Shown: one piece after another, positions 26,698 through 34,169 of the stretch
Numbering within the stretch: position 1 is the stretch's first letter
Layout of the letters: each line of letters opens with the position of its first letter
Assembly: GCA_018069465.1 (NCBI GenBank)
Contig: JAGPUW010000010.1
Span: 62,001-126,000 of the forward strand
Reading direction: 5' to 3'
Source of the DNA: Gammaproteobacteria bacterium
GTDB lineage: Bacteria; Pseudomonadota; Gammaproteobacteria; Pseudomonadales; Porticoccaceae
DNA length: 64,000 bases
Made by a program: the position numbers and the translations under genes
Notes under the pieces: generated by a model
What the model was told of the DNA's origin: nothing
The model's input: the letters and a program-made list of their open reading frames with translations, nothing else
Database searches by the model: none

Positions 26698-27528
26698 TTA
26701 GTTTGCCCAGGTTCGATTGGCAGTGGCCGTTGAGTTAATCCGATCAACAGCCAAAGGGTAGAACGTTCCTTCAGGTTTATTTTTTGCGTCTAAATGGCAG
26801 GGGAGTATCCCACCAATAAATGCCAGGGTATTTGTGTAATAGTATTCATCGACCGTCACGCCGAGATCTGCGGCGGTAGCTGCGGAGATAGCGGCAATAT
26901 TCATCCGGTATTTATAGCGTGAGCCCTTCAAATAATTTTCTATTTCAAAGGCCAGTTTTAGAAAGTCACCGTCGTCAGCTTCAATTGTAGACAAGAATCG
27001 TAAGGCGGGAGCTATACGTTCATCGACATTCGTTAAAGGCCTGCCATAACCACTGATACAGCGATTAGCTTTCAGCTCTTCTTTTACGATGGCTTCAATC
27101 GAAATACCGGTGCTCTTCTTTTCTACGGCGCGGTAGAGGAAGTCGAGAGCGCCTATGATCGGTTTTAGACCATAAATGGTCGCCTCTGAAGCGGCAATTC
27201 CGGCAGATAATGCCAGGGCCCCCGTCGATCGAGAGGTGCCCGCAAGGGCGGCGATGCGATTATTCCAAAGCCTTGGGTCGGGGTAGCTAGTGCTCAGCAG
27301 CGATAAGCCTTCAATAATTTTTGCCAGCTTGGGGTTCTTCTTCCCGGTTACGGCATAAACGATGTATTCCATCCAGCTGCAATCATTTAGCTCGGTAAAA
27401 ACATCCTTGCCCCGCAATACCACCCGCTCACCCGGAAACCAGGCACCCATTGCGGTTTGCCAGTTATCTTCGTAGGCCTTAAGTAGTTCGGGGCCTGTGA
27501 GGGTGTTTGTCTCTTGCTCAGTCATCAT
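26698..27528 (-). CDS. Degenerate citrate synthase/citryl-CoA lyase family protein (second of pair)
   Basis: A 276-residue protein with the citrate synthase/citryl-CoA lyase fold pattern, best seen by alignment with the neighbouring gene: SYPDPRLWNNR here against NPGPRDHSVR there. The Asp-His pair is replaced by Leu-Trp (88-89). The GxGHR catalytic motif appears as GYGRPL (160-165), with His changed to Arg. TVDEYYY near residue 226 may hold the third catalytic acid. It is much shorter than citrate synthase (370-430 residues). It overlaps the upstream paralogue by 11 bases, which suggests coupled synthesis of a two-subunit protein. The reaction is unknown: a Claisen-type lyase or synthase is possible, and a regulatory subunit cannot be excluded. 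Confidence 0.7.
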   Translation of the reverse strand: MMTEQETNTLTGPELLKAYEDNWQTAMGAWFPGERVVLRGKDVFTELNDCSWMEYIVYAVTGKKNPKLAKIIEGLSLLSTSYPDPRLWNNRIAALAGTSRSTGALALSAGIAASEATIYGLKPIIGALDFLYRAVEKKSTGISIEAIVKEELKANRCISGYGRPLTNVDERIAPALRFLSTIEADDGDFLKLAFEIENYLKGSRYKYRMNIAAISAATAADLGVTVDEYYYTNTLAFIGGILPCHLDAKNKPEGTFYPLAVDRINSTATANRTWAN

Positions 27529-28345
27529 TTTTTACCGGGCCGGGATCATCTGTCAGGGTAAGGCCATCGCCGAAAAAGGGGTAGCGATTCCATCCCATTT
27601 TCTCTTGCTCCAGAGCGTGAACAGCTGCACCGGGTAGTCGCAGTAACAGAAAAAGTATTTCAGCCTCTTCGGGTTGGAAGCCGAGGGCAAACAGGGTTGC
27701 CGCTGCGACGCCCGAAAATGCCAGAGGCGATGCGGCGTGATGTTCAAGTGTTTGGCGCTGTGCCTGTAACCAAACCAGTGTTTCGCTGTGTTCGATGGCG
27801 GTGAGGTGGTCGAGCACTTGCTTAACGGGAGTCGGGCAACTGGCGCCGTTGGGGTCGAAGCCGGGCGTATGTTCCATTTCTGGCCATACATCGGCGCGCT
27901 CTTCGCGGGGCGGGTTGTTGATGATGTCGATCCAGCTCTCGAGGTCGGTGCCGCATTGTTGCCAATACTGCATAGCGGTAAAGACTTCGCGGGCACCACC
28001 AAGGTTGCCGGCGCCAATGGAAATGGCGGCGATTAGGGCGGAGGCTCGGGTAGAGCCACCGACACCGGCATTCATAGCACCGCGAACACTGTGGTCTCTG
28101 GGGCCGGGATTGGCCAGAGCGACGGCCAATCCCTCTAACATACGGGCCTGTGCTTTGCTGGGTGGGTCGAGTTTAAATAGCAGCCATATATATTCGATCA
28201 GGCTGATTTTACCGAGTAAATCTCCGTAGACATCGAAGCCCGCGCAATAGCTTTTTGCCGCGGCAAAAGGGTTGTCGGGCTCTGCTTCTTCGCGCCATAT
28301 TTTGGTGGTGATTTGCTCGCGTTCTTTTTCACTGTTGTCTGTCAT
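27518..28345 (-). CDS. Citryl-CoA lyase-like protein (first of pair)
   Basis: A 275-residue member of the citrate synthase/citryl-CoA lyase family. PGPRDHSVRGAMNAGVGGSTR (82-100) matches the ADHG-type segment, with Asp84-His85 kept. IGAGNLGGAREVF (111-122) matches the FGGA segment of the citryl-CoA lyase part of ATP citrate lyase. The second catalytic motif (GxGHRV) is not found. The stretch around GFDPNG looks like a loose equivalent. FSGVAAATLFALGF follows the family's last conserved helix, but with Leu where the catalytic Asp is expected. The start overlaps the ThDP enzyme stop (ATGA). Together with the next gene it probably forms a heteromeric enzyme of unknown substrate. Confidence 0.72.
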   Translation of the reverse strand: MTDNSEKEREQITTKIWREEAEPDNPFAAAKSYCAGFDVYGDLLGKISLIEYIWLLFKLDPPSKAQARMLEGLAVALANPGPRDHSVRGAMNAGVGGSTRASALIAAISIGAGNLGGAREVFTAMQYWQQCGTDLESWIDIINNPPREERADVWPEMEHTPGFDPNGASCPTPVKQVLDHLTAIEHSETLVWLQAQRQTLEHHAASPLAFSGVAAATLFALGFQPEEAEILFLLLRLPGAAVHALEQEKMGWNRYPFFGDGLTLTDDPGPVKNDD

Positions 28346-30126
28346 GTGTTTTGTTTCAGTGCCTTGGTTCGCATACCGATGGGGGGGGCTTCACTCTGAT
28401 CGATGCGTACGTCGAGCAGGGTTGGCCCCCTTTTTTTGAAAAAGGCCTGACAGTCAAGTTTCAGTAACTCTTCGGCAGAATGAATAATGTGGCCTTCAAC
28501 GCCCATGGCTTCGGCGAAAGCCGCGAAGTTGGTCATTGGCAGACTAAAGGCAATTTCTTCGGCGCCGGTCATCCGCTGGCCGTGTTTGACCATGCCGTAG
28601 GCGCTGTCATTGAGCACTACAAACACCACGGGGAGCTTTTCTTCCACGGCGACCGTTATTTCCTGGCCGTTCATTAACAGGCTGCCGTCTCCGGTAATAC
28701 ACACCACGGGTTTGTCGGGGCGGGCCAGGGCCGTGCCAATGGCGCTGCCAATGGCCCAGCCCATGGCGGCAAAGTTGAGTGTGGCGCGAAACAGGCCGCC
28801 CTTGGCATCGCGACGCCCAGAGACGCGCCGGTCATGGGGGTGTAAATAGTGAGTTGCCCACGAAAAACTGGCGCCGACGTCGGCTAAGTAGTGGGTATTT
28901 GCAGGGAAGATATTGGCGAGTTCTCGCATCAGGCGTTGGGGCTTGATGGGGCTGGCGTCGCTGCGAAACTTATCTTCATCGTCCAGAGTAAACTGCCTTA
29001 GAGGTTCTTCGTTACTGGCTGCAGGTTCCTCAGAATCATTTGGCACAAAGGCTTTGTCAAAGCCCTGAGTGGCGAAGCGCTTGAGCACGGCTTCGAAAAT
29101 ACTCTCCAGGCGACCCCTGACATGGAGGGTTGCCATCAGGGTTTTGGTGAGGTTCGATTCGCTGGCCTCAATGTCGATAATGCGCTGTTGATGTTGCTCT
29201 GGCTCCCAGCCCTGGCTGGCCCATTCACTGAGCTGCGCACCGATAATAAAGATGCGGTCAATCTCGGGGTCGGTGAGCAGTTGTTGTGCACTTTGGTGTC
29301 CAGAGAAACCGATAACACCGCGAAATAAGGGGTGGTAGGGGCTAACTAAACCCTTGCCGTGGGGGGTGACGACCAGTTGTGCATTGAGGCCCAGGGCCAG
29401 GTTGAGGATCAGGCCGATAGCCTCCCCGGCACCATCGCCAATCACAAATAAGGGGTTTTTGGCGAGTTTGAGTTCGCTGTAGAGTCGCCCGACAGCGTCG
29501 CTGTCAAACAATGCCGGTTTACGCAGCAGGTCGGGTAAATCGACTCGGGGCAGCGGGTGGCTGGGGGTAGCGCGCATGACGTCGACGGGGATGCTCAAGT
29601 GCACCGGGCCCATGGGCTCGGCAAAGGCGGTCATAATCGCAGTGGTGAGTTTGTGTTCGAATTGGGCCGGGTGTGAAACCAGGGTGCTATAGCGACAGCA
29701 GTGGTTGAACAGTTCAACCGTATTCACGCCAGTACAGGAGGATTCCTGGAAAGCTCCCTTGCCAAAGCTCGACAGCGCTGTCTGGGCGGTAATCACCAGC
29801 ATAGGCACATTATTTTCGTAGGCCGAAGCGACGCCAGTGATCAGGTTAGTTGCCCCGGGACCGGTGGTGGCGCAGCAGACACCGAGCTTGCCGGAATTGC
29901 GCCAGTAACCATCGGCCATAAAGGCCGAGCCGGCCTCGTGGCGAGCGGTAATAGAGCGGGGTCCGCCGCGACGCTCGCTGCGGGCCAGAGCGTTGTAAAA
30001 CGGCTCAATAGCACCACCAGGGATGCCAAAAACATATTCCACGCCCAGTTGCTCCAGGTAGCTGAGCAGTAAATCTCCATATTCGTGTGGTGCAGTTCCC
30101 TCTGCCTGTACTTCATAGGCAGGCAT
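28342..30126 (-). CDS. ThDP-dependent acetolactate-synthase-like enzyme
   Basis: A 594-residue enzyme with the three-domain layout of the acetolactate synthase/benzoylformate decarboxylase group. Glu64 in TARHEAGSAFMADGY is the cofactor-activating acid. GDGSLLMNGQE at 479-489, with a later NDSAYG, is the ThDP-Mg motif. A central domain with VTPHGKGLVSPYHPLFRGV lies between. A catalytically competent ThDP enzyme is therefore likely, decarboxylating or ligating a 2-oxoacid. It is not clearly IlvB, since no small subunit gene (ilvN/ilvH) is nearby, and it does not resemble sulfoacetaldehyde acetyltransferase at its N-terminus. It is the first gene of the six-gene minus-strand operon, and AGGA lies upstream of the ATG. 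Confidence 0.85.
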   Translation of the reverse strand: MPAYEVQAEGTAPHEYGDLLLSYLEQLGVEYVFGIPGGAIEPFYNALARSERRGGPRSITARHEAGSAFMADGYWRNSGKLGVCCATTGPGATNLITGVASAYENNVPMLVITAQTALSSFGKGAFQESSCTGVNTVELFNHCCRYSTLVSHPAQFEHKLTTAIMTAFAEPMGPVHLSIPVDVMRATPSHPLPRVDLPDLLRKPALFDSDAVGRLYSELKLAKNPLFVIGDGAGEAIGLILNLALGLNAQLVVTPHGKGLVSPYHPLFRGVIGFSGHQSAQQLLTDPEIDRIFIIGAQLSEWASQGWEPEQHQQRIIDIEASESNLTKTLMATLHVRGRLESIFEAVLKRFATQGFDKAFVPNDSEEPAASNEEPLRQFTLDDEDKFRSDASPIKPQRLMRELANIFPANTHYLADVGASFSWATHYLHPHDRRVSGRRDAKGGLFRATLNFAAMGWAIGSAIGTALARPDKPVVCITGDGSLLMNGQEITVAVEEKLPVVFVVLNDSAYGMVKHGQRMTGAEEIAFSLPMTNFAAFAEAMGVEGHIIHSAEELLKLDCQAFFKKRGPTLLDVRIDQSEAPPIGMRTKALKQNT

Positions 30127-30180
30127 AAGTTAAATCCTATTGAATATCAATATGTTAAAGACTGTATTTAAATCGGAACG

Positions 30181-30210
30181 ATAGTATCGGCAGTTGCCAA
30201 TAAATTGCAA
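30181..30210 (-). promoter_or_regulatory. Candidate promoter of the ThDP enzyme operon
   Basis: Read on the minus strand, TTGCAA (30210-30205) and TACTAT (30186-30181) are separated by 18 bases, a fair sigma-70 match. Transcription would start near 30174 and leave a leader of about 48 bases before the ATG at 30126. The same divergent gap must hold the aminotransferase promoter. A short hairpin (CACGC-GCAA-GCGTG) at 30284-30297 lies in that gene's leader. Confidence 0.4.
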
Positions 30211-30325
30211 GATCAATAATGGGATGTATTCGGTAGAATGGCGGATTTTAAGCCTACCACTGGCGTGCTAGCGCTGGGGCCGACACGCGCAAGCGTGGAT
30301 CATGAACAACGTAGAGGAAGACAAT

Positions 30326-31651
30326 ATGACAGAGTCAGATATGAATTTAGAAAACTGGTGGCAGCCCTTTACCAACGTCAGAGGTTTTCGGGCCAATCCG
30401 CGCCTTATTGAGCGCGCAGAGGGTTGTTTTCTCTACACCGCCGATGGCCGCGATGTGCTCGATATCACCGCCGGTCTGTGGTGTGCCAACCTCGGCCACA
30501 GCCGCAAAGAAGTGGCCGATGCGGTGCATAAGCAGTTAATGGATATGGACTTTTGCCCGCCCTTCCAGTTTGGCTCGCCGGTAACCTTTCGCTTTGCCGA
30601 GAAATTGGTGGAATACGCACCAAAGGGTTTGAATCGAGTGTTCTTCACCAACTCGGGTTCCGAGTCGGTCGAGACCGCCATGAAAATTGCCCATCGCTAT
30701 CAACTGGCGCGTGGCAAGGCCAGTAAAACCCGCTTTATCTCCCGCGAGCGGGGCTATCACGGGATTAATATTGGCGGCACTTCTTTGCAGGGTATTCCCA
30801 ATAACCGCAAGGGCTTTCCGACGCTGGATAATGTCGATTTTCTGCCCGACTTACTCGATATCCCCAACAATGCCTTTAGCCGAGGCCTGCCCGAAAACGG
30901 CGTCGATAAGCTCGATGCCCTGGAAAAAATCATCGCCACTCGCGGTGCAGAGAACATCTGCGCGCTGATTATCGAGCCCATCGTCGGTGCCGGAGGCATG
31001 GTGCCACCGCCCAAAGGCTATCTCGAGCGCGCCCGACAGGTTTGTGATGACAATGACATTTTGCTGATTTTCGACGAAGTTGTTACCGGTTACGGCCGTA
31101 CTGGCTCCGCTTTTGCGGCTGTTGAGTTTGGCGTAACACCGGATTTGATGACCACCGCAAAAGCGATTAATGGTGGCACGGTGCCCATGGGCGGAGTGTT
31201 TATTAAAGAAGAAATCCAGCAGACAATTTTTGATGCCGCGCCAACCGGCATGCCGGAAATCTTCCACGGCAATACCTATGCGGGTTCACCCGTGGCCGCA
31301 GCGGCGGGTCTGGCAGCCTTTGAAATTTACGAGCGTGAAGGCCTGCTAACCCGCGCCTCCGGGCCTATCGGCCAGTACTGGGAAGATGCCCTGCACAGCC
31401 TGCGGGACATTCCCCATATTATTGATATCCGCAATTACGGTTTGCTGGGTGCCATCACCTTTGCGCCGAATGCGGCTAAATACCCCACGGGTGTCGGCGT
31501 GCCTGTGCACAATAAGTGCTTTGAAAATGGCCTCTTGTGCCGCGCTGTCGCCGACAACATGGTGATGTCCCCACCGCTGACGATTAGCGAAGCGGAAATT
31601 GATCTGTTTATCGAGCGCCTGCGTCAATCCATTGCCGATGTGCTGGGCTGA
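30326..31651 (+). CDS. Class III (omega-amino acid:pyruvate type) aminotransferase
   Basis: A 441-residue PLP enzyme of the beta-alanine/omega-amino acid:pyruvate transaminase group. The N-terminus WWQPFTNVRGFRANPRLIE, then FFTNSGSESVETAMKIA (PLP phosphate site), LLIFDEVVTGYGRTG and the cofactor Lys279 in TTAKAINGGTVPMGG are all family landmarks. I start at the ATG at 30326, because GAGGA lies seven bases upstream. The ATG at 30302 has none. It is divergent from the ThDP/citryl-lyase operon and separated by a 200-base gap. It may supply or remove a 2-oxoacid or semialdehyde for that pathway, which is inference. The amino donor cannot be told from the sequence. Confidence 0.87.
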   Translation: MTESDMNLENWWQPFTNVRGFRANPRLIERAEGCFLYTADGRDVLDITAGLWCANLGHSRKEVADAVHKQLMDMDFCPPFQFGSPVTFRFAEKLVEYAPKGLNRVFFTNSGSESVETAMKIAHRYQLARGKASKTRFISRERGYHGINIGGTSLQGIPNNRKGFPTLDNVDFLPDLLDIPNNAFSRGLPENGVDKLDALEKIIATRGAENICALIIEPIVGAGGMVPPPKGYLERARQVCDDNDILLIFDEVVTGYGRTGSAFAAVEFGVTPDLMTTAKAINGGTVPMGGVFIKEEIQQTIFDAAPTGMPEIFHGNTYAGSPVAAAAGLAAFEIYEREGLLTRASGPIGQYWEDALHSLRDIPHIIDIRNYGLLGAITFAPNAAKYPTGVGVPVHNKCFENGLLCRAVADNMVMSPPLTISEAEIDLFIERLRQSIADVLG

Positions 31652-31706
31652 TTGAGCTTCACTTTGAGGGCGGCAGCTTATTGTTTCGCTCTCATACAAC
31701 TTGAGG

Positions 31707-31860
31707 CTTTTGCACGGGAGATGATTTTGATTTCAGGCACCAAAAGTAGGCGCTCTTAGGCGAGGCAAAAAAGCGCGCAGAGAGGGAATTTACAGGTGTA
31801 AATGACCGATTGAGCACTTTTTTAACGCAGCATGGGAGCAAAATGGCTCTCGTGCAAAGG
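31707..31860. repeat. Intergenic repeat, long copy, with imperfect terminal inverted repeats
   Basis: Positions 31738-31859 share two blocks with 40242-40300: CACCAAAAGTAGGCGCT (exact) and a 35-base block at 31825-31859 (34 of 35 identical). Here the blocks are separated by about 60 extra bases. The copy is bounded by CTTTTGCACGGGAG (31707) and the complement of CTCTCGTGCAAAGG (ending 31860), which match at 12 of 14 positions. It fills the gap between the aminotransferase and E2 genes. No protein is encoded. A small non-autonomous mobile element or REP-like sequence is possible. Confidence 0.65.
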
Positions 31861-31867
31861 TCTCTAC

Positions 31868-32989
31868 TTAGCCCTCAAGGCTGTCTTTTAAGGCCGCCAT
31901 AAAGCGTGCCGCTTCACCGCCAGTAATCAGGCGGTGGTCAAAACTCAGCGACAGCGGCATTACCGGCACTACTTTGGCCTTGCCGTCGACGGCGCAGACC
32001 TCGTCGCGAATCGCACCGGCGGCGAGGATGGCCACGGTGGGCAGGACGATCACCGGGTTGGCATAGCGCCCGGCAATAGTGCCGAAATTACTTAATGAGA
32101 TGGTTGGTTTCTGCATTTCGCTGATGGGAATACGGCGTTTTAGTGCGTCTTTTTTTAGGCGGTTGAGGCCGGTGCGCAGGTTTTTGTCGCTGCGATTGGC
32201 GACGTCGCGCAACACTGGCACAAACAACCCGCCGGGAGTATCGACGGCGATGCCGATGTCGATGGTCTCCATCGTACGGTAGGTCATCGCCTCGGCGTCG
32301 AACCAGCTATTGAGCAGGGGTTCGGCCTGGCAGGCGGCGACCATAGCGTGCAATAGCCGCACGGTGGCATCTTCCTTTTTCGACCACTTTGTTAAGCGCG
32401 CATCGTCATTGATGGTGACCGGCACCACCTGCGCGTGGGACTGAGACATCGCCAGCGACATAAAGCGGCGCACCCCCTTGAGCGGTGTCGAGGGACCTTT
32501 TTCACTCTCAAGCCGGGCGACCCGTTCGACATCTTCGACTTTAATCAGCCCCTGTTTGCCGCTGCCAGTGACTTTGCCAATATCGACCTGCAAGCGTTCG
32601 GCGAGGGCGCGAATCCCCGGTGTCGCCCGAATAGCCTGGCGTTGGCCGGGAGCGGCGGGCGAGCCAATAAAAAAATCCTGGTCTGCTTGTTGATCTTTCT
32701 GCTGGCCATCGCTGGTGGTTTTTAGTTCGCCGACCACGGTGGCGCTATCACTTTCATCGCTGACAAATTCCAGCAGGGGCTCGCCGAGATGGACGATATC
32801 GCCCGCTGCGCCAAAGGTCGCGACAATCACGCCGGTCTGGGGGGAGGGGATTTCCACCACCGCTTTGGCGGTTTCCACGGTGACCAGCAATTGATCGATA
32901 TTGACTGTATCGCCAGCTTTGATGCTCCACTCGACAATTTCGGCCTCTTGTAAACCCTCGCCGAGATCGGGCAGCTTAAAGAACTTCAT
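31868..32989 (-). CDS. bkdB: Branched-chain 2-oxoacid dehydrogenase E2 (dihydrolipoamide acyltransferase)
   Basis: A 373-residue E2 core enzyme. The lipoyl domain covers about 1-78, with the lipoylated Lys42 in VTVETAKAVVEIPSPQ. A linker follows, then the peripheral subunit-binding domain (about 120-160, RATPGIRALAERLQVDIGKVTGSG). The acyltransferase domain has SLSNFGTIAGRYANPVI and the catalytic His in LSFDHRLITGGEAARFM. It transfers the acyl group from E1 to CoA. It is the last gene of a four-gene operon with E1 beta, E1 alpha and an amino acid dehydrogenase, and no E3 gene is present here. Specificity for branched-chain acids is inferred from the dehydrogenase partner. Confidence 0.88.
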   Translation of the reverse strand: MKFFKLPDLGEGLQEAEIVEWSIKAGDTVNIDQLLVTVETAKAVVEIPSPQTGVIVATFGAAGDIVHLGEPLLEFVSDESDSATVVGELKTTSDGQQKDQQADQDFFIGSPAAPGQRQAIRATPGIRALAERLQVDIGKVTGSGKQGLIKVEDVERVARLESEKGPSTPLKGVRRFMSLAMSQSHAQVVPVTINDDARLTKWSKKEDATVRLLHAMVAACQAEPLLNSWFDAEAMTYRTMETIDIGIAVDTPGGLFVPVLRDVANRSDKNLRTGLNRLKKDALKRRIPISEMQKPTISLSNFGTIAGRYANPVIVLPTVAILAAGAIRDEVCAVDGKAKVVPVMPLSLSFDHRLITGGEAARFMAALKDSLEG

Positions 32990-33018
32990 GGGGCATCCTT
33001 TGGTTGATGTGCACAGGC

Positions 33019-34146
33019 TTAGCCGAAGGCGAGCACTTGTTCGATCGCGCTTTTTATTGCTGTTACGCCAGGTAAATACAGAGCCTCTTTTTTGGCATAG
33101 GGCATGACTGTGTCAAAACCGCCGACGCGTAACACCGGTGCCTTGAGGTCGAGCAGTGCGTGCTCGGCCAGTTGCGCGGCGATTTCTCCACCCACACCGC
33201 CGGTTTTGGGGGCTTCGTGGGCGATTACACAGCGCCCGGTTTTGGCGACGGATTGGAGGATGGTGGCCATGTCGAGGGGTTTTAGGGTGGCGACGTCAAT
33301 CAGCTCTACCGACAGCCCCTGCTCGGCGCATTGGTCGACGACTTGCAGGCACTCCTGAATCAAGGCGCCCCAGCTAAGCAGCGTAATATCCTCGCCCTCG
33401 CGCAGGGTAAAACAGGTGTCCAGCGGCAGGGCTGTGCCATCGTTGCAAATCTGCTGTGTCTGGGCGCGATAAATGCGCTTGGGCTCAAGAAAAATCACCG
33501 GGTCTGGGTCGCGAATGGCGGCCAGTAACAAGCCGTAGGCGCGGCTCGCCGAGGAGGGGATAACCACCCGCAGGCCGGGAATATGGGCCAGCAGTGCCTC
33601 GGTGCTCTCGGAGTGATGCTCGGGGGCGTGAATGCCGCCACCAAAGGGCATGCGTACCACCATGGGACAGGTGAGGCGGCCGCGCGTGCGATTTCGCATC
33701 CGTGCCGCGTGGCAAATAATCTGCTCCAGCGCGGCAAACATAAAACCCATAAACTGAATTTCGGCAACGGGCTTCAAACCCTGGGTGGCCATGCCGACTG
33801 ACAGCCCGGCGATCAATCCCTCGGCCAGTGGTGTATCGAGCACGCGCTCGGCACCAAATTGTTGTTTCAAGTCGAGGGTGGCGCGAAACACTCCGCCATT
33901 GGTGGCGACATCCTCGCCGAGCACCACCACGCTGGCGTCGTGGGCCATTTCATAGTGCAAGGCCAGGTTGATGGCCTCCACCAGTAGGCATTCCGTGGTT
34001 TCGGCATGAGTATCGGCATGAGAGTCGATTTGAGCTTCAATATGAGTGTCGGTACTGGCTTTAACCCTGTCGCCAGTGGGGCCGCTATCGGCTGCTGTGA
34101 CGGCGTTTTTAATAGAGCGCTTTGTCGATGATAAGTTGGCGTTCAC
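33019..34146 (-). CDS. bkdA2: 2-oxoacid dehydrogenase E1 component, beta subunit
   Basis: A 375-residue transketolase-like beta subunit. LVEAINLALHYEMAHDASVVV, LGEDVATNGGVFRAT, RVLDTPLAEGLIAGLSVGMA and RMPFGGGIHAPEHHSES are characteristic. The C-terminal domain includes VELIDVATLKPLD and VIAHEAPKTGGVGGEIAA. The start is a GTG with AAGGAGAG just upstream. The first about 50 residues are a low-complexity extension with repeated Asp-Thr/Ser-His triplets (DTHIEAQIDSHADTHAE), which the family normally lacks. The true start could be internal, but no better site is seen. It pairs with E1 alpha, 23 bases upstream. Confidence 0.88.
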   Translation of the reverse strand: MNANLSSTKRSIKNAVTAADSGPTGDRVKASTDTHIEAQIDSHADTHAETTECLLVEAINLALHYEMAHDASVVVLGEDVATNGGVFRATLDLKQQFGAERVLDTPLAEGLIAGLSVGMATQGLKPVAEIQFMGFMFAALEQIICHAARMRNRTRGRLTCPMVVRMPFGGGIHAPEHHSESTEALLAHIPGLRVVIPSSASRAYGLLLAAIRDPDPVIFLEPKRIYRAQTQQICNDGTALPLDTCFTLREGEDITLLSWGALIQECLQVVDQCAEQGLSVELIDVATLKPLDMATILQSVAKTGRCVIAHEAPKTGGVGGEIAAQLAEHALLDLKAPVLRVGGFDTVMPYAKKEALYLPGVTAIKSAIEQVLAFG

Positions 34147-34169
34147 TTTTCTCTCCTTGGGGAGTCTCC

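Noticed and set aside
27553-28017. Second minus-strand frame of 154 codons in the citryl-lyase-like gene
   Set aside because: It is out of frame with the family match and has shadow-type composition rich in Pro, Ser and Ala.
28342-30126. Sulfoacetaldehyde acetyltransferase (Xsc) suggested by the neighbouring aminotransferase
   Set aside because: The N-terminus and conserved segments resemble acetolactate synthase, and no phosphotransacetylase or taurine genes are present.
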